Origin: Clavelina lepadiformis
Taxonomy: Eukaryota; Chordata; Ascidiacea; Aplousobranchia; Clavelinidae
DNA: 64,000 nt
Assembly: GCF_947623445.1 (NCBI RefSeq)
Contig: NC_135244.1
Coordinates: forward strand, 7,440,001-7,504,000
Direction: 5' to 3'
The notes beneath the pieces are model-generated. The model was not told where the DNA came from. It was given only the letters and a program-made list of their open reading frames with translations, and did no database searches. Positions 12,405 through 35,429 of this stretch are shown one piece after another. A program made the position numbers and the translations under genes. The number at the start of each line of letters is the position of its first letter. Positions within the stretch are counted from its first letter, which is position 1.

Positions 12405-13012
12405 TTATGTTGTTATTAGCGACATATTAACTAAAGACGAAGTATGTACAAAACGATTAAATTATTCGAGTGTATCCAAGTGTCAAAGTTATAATACACG
12501 GAAAAGTAAAAAATCTATATATAAATTAAGTTAGTTATGATTTACCACATTTGGAAACTAAAGAAAGCATAATAAAAAAAAAATGAAAAACAAATAAACA
12601 TAGTCTTTTTATCCATAAGAACGAAATAGATTATTTACGTCTCCTTACAAAGTTTGTCGAAGAAAATATATAGAGCACAGGGTGATAAGTTGCAAAAAAA
12701 ATATAGGAAAAGATATAATTAAATGAAACTAAAAATCATTTTCATTCATTTTCTTATGCATATAGATTTGGATGCATTTTAGTATATATGGAATTTTTAC
12801 CTGGTCTTGACGTTCATGTAATTGGCGTCAATCGGTTTCTTAAATATTGAATGTATTACCATATGTCTCGAAAAAGTGCATAAAACTAGGCTTATTTTAG
12901 CAGTGGTTTAAAAAAAGAAACAGATACTATAAATGCAAGGAAAGGGATTCATTACACAAAACGCTAACAAAAAAGAACAACTATACAAATGGACATAAAA
13001 CATTGACAGAAA
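12405..13012. other. Intergenic gap between convergent genes 1 and 2
   Basis: About 600 AT-rich bases between the 3' ends of gene 1 (+) and gene 2 (-). No exon or RNA gene was seen. It presumably holds both 3' untranslated regions. Confidence 0.5.
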
Positions 13013-16000
13013 TCAACCTAAGTTAGCATAAGTTGATTCAACGAAGACTTCTCTGGTATGCATCCTATCGGTTAAAGCATCCCCTCTTGCGTAATAGAAC
13101 GATTTTTTCCGTTTCCACCTGTAAAAACGCCGGTTGTGTTTAAGCTGTGTTCGGTTAACTTCGGCTACAAAGATAGACTCATATAATTGAAAGCAACACG
13201 ACTGCAGCTTACATTATAAGAACTGCAAGGGTAAAGCATACGGTAAAGAGGACAACAATAACAATTGCAACGATCGGGCCCGTCCCCAAGCCAGCATTGG
13301 CCGCTTCTATGCTCGGCTTTTTTATTGCTTCTGACACGTCGACTGGCTCACTGCTGGTGATGTCTGTAAATACACAATCGAAGATAGCTACAGCGATGGT
13401 GCTCTGGGTAACAGCTTTTTATACGGCATATTTACCGTTGTGGGTTTAACTGGAAAGGATAACATCGTTTCACTTTTTTGCTTTTGCGATATAAATATCA
13501 AACGATTATCACGAAAATATTACCGCAGTAAACTGCGTAAAATAAATAACAAAAAAATTTAAAACGGCTCAATAAAACAAGAAAATTAGCTGCTGAAACC
13601 CATTTTATACAGCAGAAAATGACACCTGTAAATGTGGATAGAGCTGAAGTTACAGGGGATGTTGAGGCTACGTGTTTGTGGTCTGAATCACTAGAGATTG
13701 TTGTAACGATTTCTAATCTTGTCACTTGAGTTTCTGTGAAATTCAAAATTGATAATTTCGTTTTTAAATCTTTATAAAGAACAAGAAAAAGGTGACTCAA
13801 AACAGAGGTGTTATATTGTTTTTATTAACTCAGAATTATCTCAAAATTTTTTTCAAACCTGTTGTTGTTGTTGGAGATTCGCAGACTACCAAGCGGTGGT
13901 CAGGTATTGACCATTCACCATTCTCTTGACAGACATTGGTTATTGTTTTGTTTTTAACTTCATCGTATCTGACAAACATTTCTCCAACTTTGCAGAAGAT
14001 ATCGTAAACCAGCTTACCGTACTCGCACCTGTCGTCGGATATTTGGATACCGTTGTTTGCCAGGAGTGGCAACTTTTCACATGTAAGAGCTGAAATAAAA
14101 ACCCAGTTTTCCAACGAAGTTATGTTTAATTTAGAAAAGAGATGCCTAATGTTAGATTATTACATACATGTTACGGTGACGGAGAATGAGCAGTGGCCAA
14201 TATTTCCTGTGCTGTCTGTCGCTGTATATCTAAAATAGTAACTTCCGGGACCGTATTCAGTTGCTATGTTTGGCGAAGTAAGAAAGAGATCAGCTTCATC
14301 TATTGTTACCAAAATTGTAAATATTGTAACCATTTAAGTGTACATTGAGGTCGTTTAGTATCGGTGACGCAGGTTTCGCTGAAATGGTTTAAACGTTTTG
14401 TTTGGCAGGAAATGGCACGTTTTAGAATCATAATGGAGACCTATAGCCAACGGAAATGCCAAGGTTATTTCCTCCGTTAAGTTTCCTACTTATACGTATA
14501 GCTTGTTATACCTGTTTCGTCATCAGTCCACTGAGGAGGGTTCCAGTGTAAAGTGGTCACGTTCTGGCATGTGAATATTCCAACTACTCTGTCAGTTGGG
14601 CACGTGTTACCATACGAAGGCGGAGAATCTGAAAAAAAAAACAAAGTTTATATTTTACCAGCAATACTTTACCAACTATACAGCTTTTAAACATTGAGTA
14701 ACAAGAATGGTTGCATAGTCTCATTGCTTTCGTGACGACAGTCAACATCAGCAAGCAAAAGCCATAACTATGTACACATGATATGTTTCAAGTAGCTTAA
14801 ACGAAGAAGTCGGTATAAAAAAATACGTCAATTAAACCTATTGCCTTCAGTATACCAAAATGTCCTGCTGCTGGAATACAATTGAAACCAGCAGCGTCGA
14901 ACCCATCAGCGCATTCACATCTTGACATGTTGTATGATGTCATGACGCAAAAGTGACGGCATAAGTTGGAGTGATCACAAGGATTTGGTAGCTGATCTAT
15001 GTAGAAAGCAAGAAAATATTAATTATTAGGCACAAGACGCAAAACATAGAGTAAACCAGAAAAAAATAGGGCAATAGTGCATAAGGGAAGGCAATCGACT
15101 GTCTTACTGTAGTAATCATAAAGGTAGGATGTCTTGAATATGGACAACGACTGAGGTACAAAGAAGTCTCCGACAGGGTTCTGTTGGCTATTATTTCTTA
15201 ATGAATATTGGGTTACTCCACCTTGCGAGGTGTCCACAAGGTATATCGTCCAATTATCCACCTTTAAGCTGGAAGAAAAATCATTATATTAGTCCATATG
15301 TCATTGCTGCGAGCAGGACGAATTACAAAAAAGCGAGTACAAGCTACAGGAAATATGAAACAGAACAACTTTTTACTTCGCTTACTCTAAAATTTTGGCC
15401 AGTCTTGGTAAATTGATCACGTATGTCTTCAAGTTTTCGGGCAGCTGCGTATTTGCAGAAGTGTCAAAGTGGTGTAAAGAAACCTCGTGGAGGTTTACAT
15501 AGTTTTCAACAAAGAACAAGCTTTCGCCTAAAAGTATAGTCTAATATTTTATAAAGAATTATATGATTATTTCTACATATCACCAACATATCTCCCCCAT
15601 CTCGTGTTTTCTCTATTTTTGCACAAAAAAGTTTCAACATCGCCCATACGTTCATGGGAGACTGTAAGAGCAGTTGGGGAACGCAAATTGTCTAGAAGAA
15701 GCCGTTGGTCTCTTCCATCAAATTTCATTCTCCACAATTCGCCTCGCTGTTTACTACTTCTAGTATCAGTCCAGTATATATATCTGGGATAAACCAAAGA
15801 AATTAGAAAAGAAGCTCAAAGCTTTGCAGGAAACTACATACAAGTTACTAAGCCTATACTTACTGCTATCCACACTTGTTTTGACACTTACTTGTTAGTA
15901 ATATCCAAAGCAATCATCTGAATGTTGGTGTTGTTATTTTCTGCTCTGAGCAAAGTCTTGATATGAGAGCCGTCATTACTCAGCATTTGAATAAATTGTG

Positions 16001-19000
16001 TGTCGTCATCAAGAAAATAGATATTCCCCGATTGAGGATCAACTTCTAAGCTTTTAGCTGGATGACACAAAACAGTTATCATCATTGTCGTAAAACAATG
16101 CATTACCTGACAAAAGTTTTATAGCGATTCTACATTAGTTCAACACCTTTCATCGAGTATATATGCTTATTTCTAGCATACATTAAACTTTTACTTTGAA
16201 AATTTACCATGTGATCCGTGCAGCAATGTTCTAACTCCAGACCCATCCAAGACAAATCTTCCTATTAACGACTTCTCTTTGTCTGACCAGTATATCAATC
16301 GGCGTCTGACGTCAACGGCCACGATGGAAGCCCTAACATTATTCTCCGATCCTACAGGGAGGGCATTTGCCAACTGAAAAGCTTGCTTTTGTTTTGATTT
16401 ATTATTTTATAACAATGTTGTTTACTAACTTATTGGAAGAATGCTGTAGTTGTAATGTATAGTGTCTAATGGAACTTGAAATATTTTTTTAAAACCATCA
16501 TCGACCAGCAAAAGGTAGTCATCATGCAATAAATCTATAAAAATATTTTCAACATTCAATGAAAACAAATACCTTTTAGGTGATAAAATTTTGCAGGTAT
16601 AAAACTCTTTAAGTGTGTGATAAACTGTTTAAACATAAAAGTTATTTATACCTATACGTTAGCTTAGGAACAAAAACGGTTTTACTTGCCAAAGTAAGCA
16701 CAGTAGCTTATATGTCATTACTTATACACGTACTAGGTTCACACGTTGAGTCACTTGTCTTTTGGTATCCAATTGCGCATGCGCATGTTCGTACGCTTTG
16801 TAAGCTTGGCAAGCATATTTGATCGCAAGGTGGAGCACTGTCGCATTCACCAATCGAAGAAACTGCAGTGAATCGAAAACAAAGTCACAATCACTTTTAT
16901 ACAGTTTACTATCAACGTTATTGTCAAAATGTTCTTTAACCAGATTGTTGTATCTATTGTTTAACTACATCTGCTTAAACACGGGAGTTGACGCTTTTCT
17001 CTTATGTTATGCAACTGTCCTAAAGGAAAGCAGCCTATAGCCGAGTTTGCTATCAATATTTAGTTACTGTAAAATTATGAGATATTGGTTGAACAACATA
17101 TAAATGTTTGTGAAAATTATCGTACTTACAAATACTATTTTAAAACGTACTTTCGTCCAAAGAAAATTCCTCATTGCTGCTGTAAATGGCAATTGCTCCT
17201 GGCCTATCCGTAACTTGATATGAAAAACGATTTTCCCCTTTTTTTGTCATATACCACAACTTGTGGTAGGTTCCTCGTTGAAAGTTCCTGTATGGATATA
17301 CATCCAACAAATAGATGGTATCCTAAAAATTAATTTTTTCATTAAACATTGTTAATGACTTCGCGTAATTGATAACGTATAGCAGTTGATGCATTCCAGG
17401 TTTTGATTTTGTTTGCAATCTGTTCATGGTCTTAATTACTTGCCATAACCTTTTATAAGATAAGTACATTTACCAGATATGCAGCAATGTTTCGGTACTT
17501 GGGTTTCAGATAGCTAGACTCAATCTGTTTAACTTGTGTTCCATCCATGTTACTACTTCTAACATAGCTATTGAAGAAATCACTATTGATCCAGTATAGC
17601 CTGAAAAATATTAAGCCGAATGTTTCAATTAGAACGCTAGATTCAAACTTTCCTTATATTTTGAAACATTAACAAAGGCTACTTAGCCAAGTGTTTTAGT
17701 GAGACCGAGTTGGTATATATTTAAAAGCATAACAAGTAAAAATTTCAGTTAAAGAGCAAGTTTTGTTTTTTTTCTTCTTTAATTAAATGACTTCACGTCA
17801 GAAATCCCAATTAATAGAACAAACATAGTTTGCAAGTATAAATTAACTCAAGCTATTCGCGTTTTCTTTTAAAAGCCATCTATCTAAGGAAAGCTAAAAT
17901 TCCTATTCGTTGCACATCCATAAATGACAGCTAAACAATACAAATATTATAACTTGTGGCAATCGCTATCACAACATAACAATTAGGAAATCTAAAGGCA
18001 TAATGCACATCAAAAATAGCTAACTAAATTTTTTTGTTGTATATTTGCTGCGCTATGGTGGTTTTATAGAGCAGCAGCAATGAGTGCATCGGTACCAGCT
18101 CAAAAGCACTTTATAAAAGGATGACTTAACAAGAAATTATCACCTATTGTCCGTGTAGTCCACGCAAATACTAACAATCTTCAAACGTGATTCGAAGTGC
18201 AGCAAAGATCGAATATGACGGCCAGATAAGTCGGTCAAACGAATCTCAGGACGATTTTTGTTAGTAACACCAAGAAACAGCCATCTGCAAACAACCAAAA
18301 ATTTCAGTAATTAACAAGGTCTTAACAAGAAAATAGCTAAAACATTTAGCTGCAGCAGGTTTTGAAACTTATTTAGGTCCACAAACAAACCTGTGTTTGG
18401 CATGCAATGTCATGCTATCTATTGTCTCACTTCCAGTTTTATACACCGGCGTGACGTACTGGAAAGTGCTGTCAGTGACCATAATCCAACCACGTTGGTG
18501 TTGGATCCAGTAAAGATTTTGAGTGACCCAGTCATAGGCCAAATCACCAGCATCTCCCATAATTCCTTCCAAGCGTGACACAGTCATATTTGTGTTTAGG
18601 TAATGCACATTCAAACGTTTCAAACTTAAACGAAAAATATGCGCATTAGTGGAAATGTACAAAATGTATAGCATATATGTTTTAACTTTGTAAGGCAGAA
18701 AAAAGCATGACGATATGGCGCTATACATACAGAGTATCGGTAAAAAACACCCTTTGGCCCAGCTTGTCAGTGGCAATGGAAATCAATGCTGATTCGTCAG
18801 TGGTTTTGTATATTCTGCTTGTAGTTTGTGTTCTCCCTTCCACTTTTGCAATTTCCGGATCGGCCGCTAGTGACCAGACAGAACCTCGATAACTTGCATC
18901 ATGGCTTGTCCATATAACCTTTGAGTCATCCGCTAAAATAATTTTTAAGTTATGTAAACATTTCAGGAAGACGCTGTTAGCACGCATACTTGTTCCACCC

Positions 19001-21271
19001 ACAAACACACCCCCTAAAGCCCTAATACGCCTCCAGCCACGAGGTCACGTTTGTAAACAAAGTTGTAGTGAAACCCAATAAAAATAGCCAAGTGGTACGA
19101 ATTCCAGTAAAATCAATTTTAGAGCAGTTAAATTAGCTTTAAAATGGTGTTAAAATGTCATGAACTTTGTTAGCGCACACAAAAAAGCAAGAAGGAAAAA
19201 CTCTAGAATATTTTATTGCGTAAAAGTAAAAGAATAACATAAATACATCGTTACATTGAAAAAAAATATCAAACGCGTTTACTTTTGTTATATCCAACAC
19301 TTGTCTGCACAGCACAGCATGAACGTTTAGGCCTATTGCATACATAAGTGACAAACGCTTACGACATTTAGGGATAGAGCAAAGTTGCCATTTTACATCA
19401 GGATCAACGGTGTAACACCAAGTTCCGTCCAGATCATTATCAGGGTTTCTAGAATTCAAAATTCGTGTCTGATTAGAATAATTGTAGTAAATAATAATAG
19501 AACTGCATTAGTCATGCAATTAGCACAAGTCACATGTCCGTTCTTGGTCAATAGAAGTATAGAATTTGTTTGATGCAAAGACTTTCAGAGCGTAAAAGCA
19601 GACAATAACCACTAAACAGCATTACAATTTCACCTATTTTTAGCTAGTCGTGCTCTTGATGACATAATGGTACGCTGGTAAACAAATACTTCATAGTAAA
19701 TAGAATTGTGAGCAGCTTGTAGTAAAATGAATGACGCGAGACGTGAGTAGTGCTGCTTTTTTAAAGTCATTCCTGCCCAGCACGACATATGTGTCATTAC
19801 ACGACCAAAGACCTTCAGATTAGACTGGCTAGTGCTTACACAACCTAATTACTTGCATTATCATGCACTAACTGCTTTTCCTGTCGTTTTAGAAAATATC
19901 GCAACGGATGTTTTTAATCCGCTCACCATATGAGTTATTTTGCACAAGGGTAGTAAGGTTATTTCCCTATTTCCATGTGCGTAACTATTTTCATTTTTTC
20001 AAAGTAGTTTGAACAAATTACTTACACTTATACTTTACAACTGTCCGAATTATGTCTCAATTGTACATTGTGAAGTGAATTGTGTAATTGTAATTGAAGT
20101 TTTATGTAGTTGAAAATACTGTACAGTTGAAATTTGATATAGATGGCATTAGCATGCCTATACATACAGTTATACCAGGGCTTCCCAAACTGGGGGTCGC
20201 GACCCCGCAAGGGGTCGCGTAACGAACTTCAGGGGTCGCAGAGCGTATACCAATTTTACACGAAGTACAAAATACAATCAAAACAAAATATACTTCCAGC
20301 CTAATAAACATAGAAACCGCCTTGAGAGCAGCATTAACAGATATTGAGCCACGGCTGGATTTGCTTTGTAGCAGAAAGCAGTCGGACCAATCACACTGAA
20401 TAAATGTGTGTGCTTTTTTGTTTGCAGTAGCCTACATATGTGTAAAGTAGTAAGTAGGCTTTGAGTACTGGTGGCTTGAATTCAGTCTTTGCATCTCAAT
20501 AAATGTCACTAATGACTAATGTATATTTCGCACTGCTTATCAATTTAAACGTGAAGGGTCGTGGAAAACTTCAGAAGTTTGAAAGGGGTCGCGAGCAAAA
20601 AAGTTTGGGAAGCCCTGAGTTATACATATCTGTATTAAGGGTATATTACTGATCTTTATGATATGTAACTGACATATTTCTTGAAAAATTAGGAAAACTG
20701 TTTCTACTCACAAAGTTCCTATTAGTGACCGATATTGCTGTTTTGTCACATCGATGGATGAACTTTTGACATTGCTGGACATTACCTTATGACCAATCCT
20801 GATTACCTATAACACGTTATGAAAACAAAATTTTTTCACCTGCAGTAATTGTGATGACCACCATCTCGGGGCGTTTGTTTGGGCTCGTGCGGAAACGTCA
20901 CATCCCATCTTTGGCACGGTATTTCGGATTCCGTGTAATTTCTCTTTCCCCTGTACCACGCACTTGGACCCTGGATGCAATCTATACAGAAAATTAAGAT
21001 AGGCAGAAGTTAATAACGATAGCCGCAAAAATCTATGTTTAAGATCAAGACCAAGTAGTCTAGCTCGAAAATCAATTACGAAAAAAAAGATAAATGTAAA
21101 AGTCGATCTAAAGTATAGCCATTACCTAATTAAAGAAAACTTTTTTTAGAAGTTAGTGTAATTGAAAGCCTCACCTGTTGTGTTTAAAACGAGAACTTGT
21201 GCTTTCGCATGAAATAAGAACTGCGCTATAAAATTAATTATCAACAGAAAGTTGCACAATGTTTTCCACAT
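13013..21271 (-). CDS. Receptor gene 2: kringle, two YWTD propellers, EGF, HYR, CCP, TM
   Basis: Intact 22-exon model, 1065 residues; ligand unknown. Exons in transcript order: 21271-21175 (signal peptide, MWKTLCNFLLIINFIAQF), 20981-20840 and 19448-19363 (kringle), 18932-18731, 18624-18391, 18284-18144, 17600-17474, 17322-17151 (propeller 1), 16862-16734 (EGF), 16534-16430, 16381-16208, 16057-15892, 15783-15650, 15527-15386, 15268-15108 (propeller 2), 14996-14856 (EGF), 14628-14512, 14299-14168 (HYR), 14089-13859 (CCP), 13733-13626 (Ser/Thr-rich linker), 13363-13213 (TM: IVAIVIVVLFTVCFTLAV), 13118-13013 (tail). The total, 3198 bases, is divisible by three. The kringle has six cysteines and an NPDND acidic centre. 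Propeller motifs are NLYWIQ, RLYWIN, LIYWSD and YIYWTD. The tail ends STYANLG; YANL fits a YxxPhi endocytic signal. The least certain junction is 16430/16381, where the in-frame acceptor is aagcaag. Confidence 0.92.
20176..20617. mobile_element. hAT-type MITE in the kringle intron of gene 2
   Basis: A 442-base element with perfect 15-base inverted ends, cagggcttcccaaac and gtttgggaagccctg, flanked by identical 8-base agttatac copies (20168-20175 and 20618-20625). Subterminal ggggtcgc motifs repeat at both ends. No coding capacity. It lies in the intron that splits the kringle (between 20840 and 19448). A more diverged relative sits at 62310-62570. Confidence 0.9.
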
Positions 21272-22082
21272 TTTTTTGGCGAAAATCACAACAACTTGTA
21301 AACTACGTACTATATGAAACTTATCGAGAATGGAATGAAATTTACTTTTTCTGTTGTACCTAAAATAAAAACTCTTTTCTAGCCTTAAAACTTTTAAATA
21401 AACTGATACAGATTTACAAAACACTTGACAAGCTCAAAATCAATTGACTTCCTCTTAATCCCTTACTTTTTATTTCATTGATTTTAAAAACGTGTCTTTG
21501 TGAATTGGACCGTAAGCTGAGTAATAAAAATTCTTGAACTCTGTCAAAAAGATCTTACATCTTGCTACTAATCTGTGAAAGATGTTATGTTGGTAGACAC
21601 TGTTGCCTTTTGTCACGATTTTGCTCATGCATCCGCTATAAATGACGAAAGTATATTAAGCGGAGCCGTTTTTGTGTAAAACTTAATCAATCAGAGTTAG
21701 ACTTTGTGAGCATTCTATGTCCCATCGGATTTTGGTCAATTACTTCTTAAAAGTAGGCAGATTAGGTTAAAATATTTCTGAGAAACGAAAATAGGGTAAG
21801 TGTATGCTTTGTAATGACTTCCTAAGTTGGAAATTAGTCTATATTGTACTTAAATCTTAATTTTTTACATATGGTCTTAAATTTTTATGGCTTGAAGAAT
21901 AAGCTATTAGAATATAAAACACAATGAAATTTTCATTGTGGAATTTAAGCAATTAATTAATAATTTTCGCTTTCTTTTGGGAAATATTGTTCTTTTCAAA
22001 ATTTATAAGTTTATCATAGCCACGTCAAATTCTTTCACGAAATACACCGCATTTCATATTTATCAATAAACTCGCTTGCCGT
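21272..22082. other. Upstream region of gene 2
   Basis: AT-rich DNA directly 5' of the gene 2 start codon, presumably containing its promoter. No TATA box, exon or repeat could be assigned. Confidence 0.4.
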
Positions 22083-23090
22083 ACGCCAGCTGATCTTGGC
22101 GACCTATGTGGCCGCGTCCACTCTGTAAGTTGTCGGAACTGTACGGCCCTTGGTGCGACCTACAAAATTGTTATTGATCTGGCTGCTTTTCTACAGGGAA
22201 GGTCAACTGTAAACTTGGTCAATATTATGACCCAGGACATCAAGGACAGCTTCGAGGCTAAGGATAAGACCGGTGTTGTACTTTTAGATCGTTGTACTTT
22301 TACTTTTATGGCGCCCCGGCTTTGTCTGTAGCTGCTCCTAGATAGACACGTGGTCCGTATGATCATGGAGCTTGCCTATAACCGGAGCTTTAGTCTAACT
22401 AACCTAACTCTAACTACTCCAACTCTAACCTCAAGAACGACATCCCACAAGGATCCGTCTGGGCCTCCACCTCTTGAACATCTACATCCATGACTTATAA
22501 CGAATAAGATGTCGTCCAAGTATGCTTACAAAGTCGACCTGGCGATCGCGATCGTGATCGTGCATTCGGCAAGAAAATGGAAAACAGAGGAGCGGAACCT
22601 TTATCAAAGCGTGACTAGGCTCTGTCGGCTTACCTTCAGAAACGGAGACAGAAGCTCAGTAAAAGAAAAACGGTGTTGGTATCCTTCTATCTTGATAACA
22701 AGGAAGCAAAAGGAGAGCTTGAAATGAATATAAACGGCAAACCTGTGCCCTTTTGTCAAGCCCCGAAATACTTTGGGTTAACTTTAGACAGATCTATCAC
22801 GTATCGTTCCACACCTTGAGCCACTATGCAAGAAACTTACATCCCGAGCCGCTTCGATAAAACACTGATGGGGTCGGGCTGGGGCGCTGGAACTACTATA
22901 TTTGTCGTACAGCAGCTCAAGCCCTAGTCTATTCCTTCGCTGTTCTATTTTATTTCACACACACCCACCCACCAAATCGACACTGTCATAAACATCGTGC
23001 AAGTCGTAAAAGGCGCTTTGGTGATCACCTGTCCCAAACCTTCAACAATGGATGCTATGTATTTCTTGCCACAAAAACTAGAGTTATGCG
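22083..23090 (+). mobile_element. Dead LINE: reverse transcriptase fragments
   Basis: A GC-richer kilobase holding broken pieces of a non-LTR retrotransposon reverse transcriptase, readable in order on + but in shifting frames. Pieces include GRSTVNLVNIMTQDIKDSF followed by KTGVVLLD (fingers region ahead of the first catalytic aspartate), DRHVVRMIMELAYNRSF, then NDIPQGSV and PPLLNIYIHDL (the PQGS motif block), and KPVPFCQAPKYFGLTLDRS followed by GSGWGAGTT (thumb region). The YxDD block is not readable and stops and frameshifts separate the pieces. The motif set suggests a jockey/CR1-like element. It is long dead, truncated at both ends, and lies between genes 2 and 3. Confidence 0.7.
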
Positions 23091-23884
23091 ACTGACACTT
23101 TTCAGTATTTCAATGGAATTCAAATGTATTATTCTCCTCTTAGGAGATTTTTATAACCTACGAGTATTTTATTCAACATGAACATCTAATTTCTAATATT
23201 TACAAAATTATTGTGAAATTAACCGCATGAATGTAAAACGTGCAAAAAATGGAATGTCGATAATGTCAATATAGGTTTAAGGTTTTCGACATTATAGTGA
23301 TCAATCAGTTACTTTAAAAAAAACAATCTTTGTTATTGAGACAATTATATTACTGGAATGCAGATTAACCGCACGGCTTTCAGAATCTTTATGCATTAAC
23401 TGAGTATATGCCGTAAATACATAAAAGAGAACTTGGTTGACTTACGCTAAACAGTCTTAGATGGTGAAAGGCTACAATTGTAACTATTTATTATGAAGAG
23501 CAATACCACAATATCTTTACAACAAGATTTGTCGCGTACATGTATTTGTCAAATATTGCTATCATAATGTAGACCGTTTGTAGACATCTAACAGAAAAAT
23601 CTTTTTTACAGATTTTTGTCGCTGAGCCTAAACATTTAGTAAACTTTGAAAGTTAACAGTATATGGGGTTGTATGAATTCATCAACAAACTCGTTCTTAT
23701 ACACTTCAATTAAATTATACATTACTAAAAAGTGATGCTTTTGGCAAGACTACTGTTGGCGATAAAAGTGCATTTATATAAGGCTGGCAAAAAATTGTAC
23801 ACAAACTTGAAAACATCAACTGCAGTTATTTATAAATGATAAATGCATACAATGTTGCTCTAAGATCTGACCAAAGCTTTGTAA
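23091..23884. other. Intergenic DNA downstream of gene 3
   Basis: AT-rich sequence between the LINE relic and the stop codon of gene 3; probable 3' untranslated region of gene 3 at its right-hand end. Nothing else recognised. Confidence 0.4.
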
Positions 23885-33084
<9,200 letters not shown>

Positions 33085-34405
33085 ATTATAATCGTTTACA
33101 TACGTATAGCCGGAAAGACAGTTATTGTTAGTAAAACTTTCCCCATTTGGTTAAGTCGTGAATGATACCATTCATATATTTAACACTTGTTTTGGCAACA
33201 AACACTTCAACAAGTTTCTGTTGTTTTATTTAGAGCGATATGCATCACGTTTAATACGTTTTCGAGAGATTAATACAGTATGAGAGACATTGGGATTCGC
33301 GTTATATCTAGGACTACTATAGTCTAGTACTATTATTTTATATAGTGTATCCTACCTCCTCTATCAGGGAGAGACTGGGTTGACGTCAACCTTCCTAAGT
33401 GTATTAATATCAGCGCAAACTGAAGTGCACGTGCAAAGGCGGTTTTGATATAGCTATGCATGACTTAAATGTTCCTCCTAATATTGTCATGACAAATTAG
33501 TAGAAAATGTTTATGTTTCTATATACTATTCAAACAAGTATTCTCGGAAATGAAATATTCTAAACGTTTGTTCTTACAATTCTTGTTATCTAGATTTATC
33601 TCCAAGCAAAGTAGAATTATTTTAAAAATTAAAATTTCTTCTGCCTTTTTAACTTTGTCTTGCACACACTTCTAACCCAAAATAAATAGGCTATAGCAAA
33701 AATTATAAATACTATAGTTTTTAATTTTAAAACTATGCTTTTAGGTAGCTGTATAGATCTATATAAGTTATTCAACATTAACGAAGTTTTCCTACAATTT
33801 TGATCTATAGTCTGAGCAGTTAGACTAGCGATGTTGCAGTAACCACTCAGCACGAACCACTCATACCAAGCAAGTATTTCTGTATATGTTTGCAGAAGAA
33901 GTAAATGCTATAGTAATAAACCGGAAATCAGTCGTCTTTCGAATTGAATATCGTGACATCAAAAATGTATAAATTAATCATTTGTCAAAGAAAGTCTTGC
34001 GTTACGCAATGTCACAATAAAACATTTTCCAACTGCCTTTTTCCTAATACGATCAATGTTGATCGGTTTATGTTTCTTGGGTGCTTGCAGATATTTAAAA
34101 AAACATTTCAATTTCATACAAACAAATACAATGTAATGTGTGATTTTGCATCTAACACTTAAAATAACTTTCATGACTAAAAGCCAATGCTGGCGATCTT
34201 ACAAGCTATATCAGTATATCACAATATGCAAGGTATAGCGTAAAATAGAAATGTTAATAACTAATTAATTCAAGTATCCACATAACTTATACCAAGCTAT
34301 GGAAAAAAGTGGAAAGATTTTTTAGGTTTTACCCAAGTCAAGGGGAAATGCTTAAAACTATGACGAAAATATCTTCTTCGATGCTCTGACAAAAAGATAA
34401 TTTAA
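33085..34405. other. Intergenic region between genes 3 and 4
   Basis: No certain exon. On - there is an open frame at 33853-33629 with a hydrophobic stretch (TIVFIIFAIAYLFWV) followed by a basic end; it could be a signal-anchor exon for gene 3 (a weak phase-1 gtgtgt donor follows WVR) or chance. It presumably also contains the promoter of gene 3. Confidence 0.35.
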
Positions 34406-35429
34406 TCAAACATAAACTTTTGTAACGTGTCGCCATAACAGAAGAAGAACAAGGCTACAGAAGGCAATCACGACCAGATACATAACTGCACTGCACGTTT
34501 TGTTTCTTGAGAAGAGGACGTTTTGTTTAGACTTCAGCTCTTTAAAGAAATTTCCTAATTAAAAGTGGTTCATATTAACTTACATACCATTACTTGTAGC
34601 AATCATCCAGCTCGTATAATATATACAGTAGTTGAGAGAACAAGGCTATTATAACGTAAAAATCAAAAACCCAAGTAGCACTTGTACGGTAGTACTTGTA
34701 GCTTCAGATTATGGCATCATAAAAACGGAAGCTTCGATAACCTGAGATAAACATTGTGAACGTTCATTGCTGGTTGTCCTGAGACCTCATACAACTAAGC
34801 TTCTTTGCTTTTACGTTACAGTATTTTTTTAGGTTTGCCTATATTATACATTTTACAACTTTAAATATAAAATGTTCAATAGCAATGAATTTGAAGTTAA
34901 AGCAAGCCCACTTCTAGTATACTACCTACAAAACTCAAGGCTGATAGGCCCTGCTTTGTACTTTCGATTAAAGCTAAGGTATAATTCTGAATAAATGTAT
35001 TACCTCATCTTGTTAAAAAGTCTTTAGACTACAGGACCAAAGTTTGAGTTGTGCATTTTTTTAAGCTGGCGGTACTTATAAGTACAGTACATTTACAAAT
35101 AAGTTACAAAAAATAAATGGCAAACAACAGTATGTGGAATACAACTAAGTCTTTGGCAAGGAAATGGAATAATGAGAAACACAATACAGAATTCACAACA
35201 AAATGATTATTATCAAACACGTTTTGGCAATTAATAATTAAGTGTCCACTAAAACCTTACTACCAATGCGTATCTGAATATTCAATTCAACATTTTACTT
35301 ACGCTTTAGTACAATACAGTTCTTCGTATTTAAAACACTAATTTGGCTGGTCATGCTGGGTTGGTTATGCTGATTTCTTCGGCAGCATGAAGTATAAATA
35401 ATAAAACGCTGCAGGGGCTGCAGCAAAAA
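34406..35429 (-). CDS. Possible extra 3' exons of receptor gene 4
   Basis: Two candidate exons follow the gene 4 tail in phase. 35429-35303 has a strong acceptor (gcttttatttcag), starts in phase 0 (FLLQPLQRFIIYTSCC) and ends c|gtaagt in phase 1. 34554-34406 has acceptor aattag, starts with the two bases needed, and encodes a basic stretch, then the hydrophobic YLVVIAFCSLVLLLL, then WRHVTKVYV and a stop. They match the phase-0 donor at 36696 (gtgagc). If used, gene 4 ends with a second membrane segment. There are no counterparts in genes 1-3, so this rests on splice logic alone. Further small exons between 35430 and 36695 cannot be excluded. Confidence 0.4.

Noticed and set aside
22083..23090. 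The LINE fragment considered as a host gene
   Set aside because: Motifs are those of reverse transcriptase and are split by stops and frameshifts.
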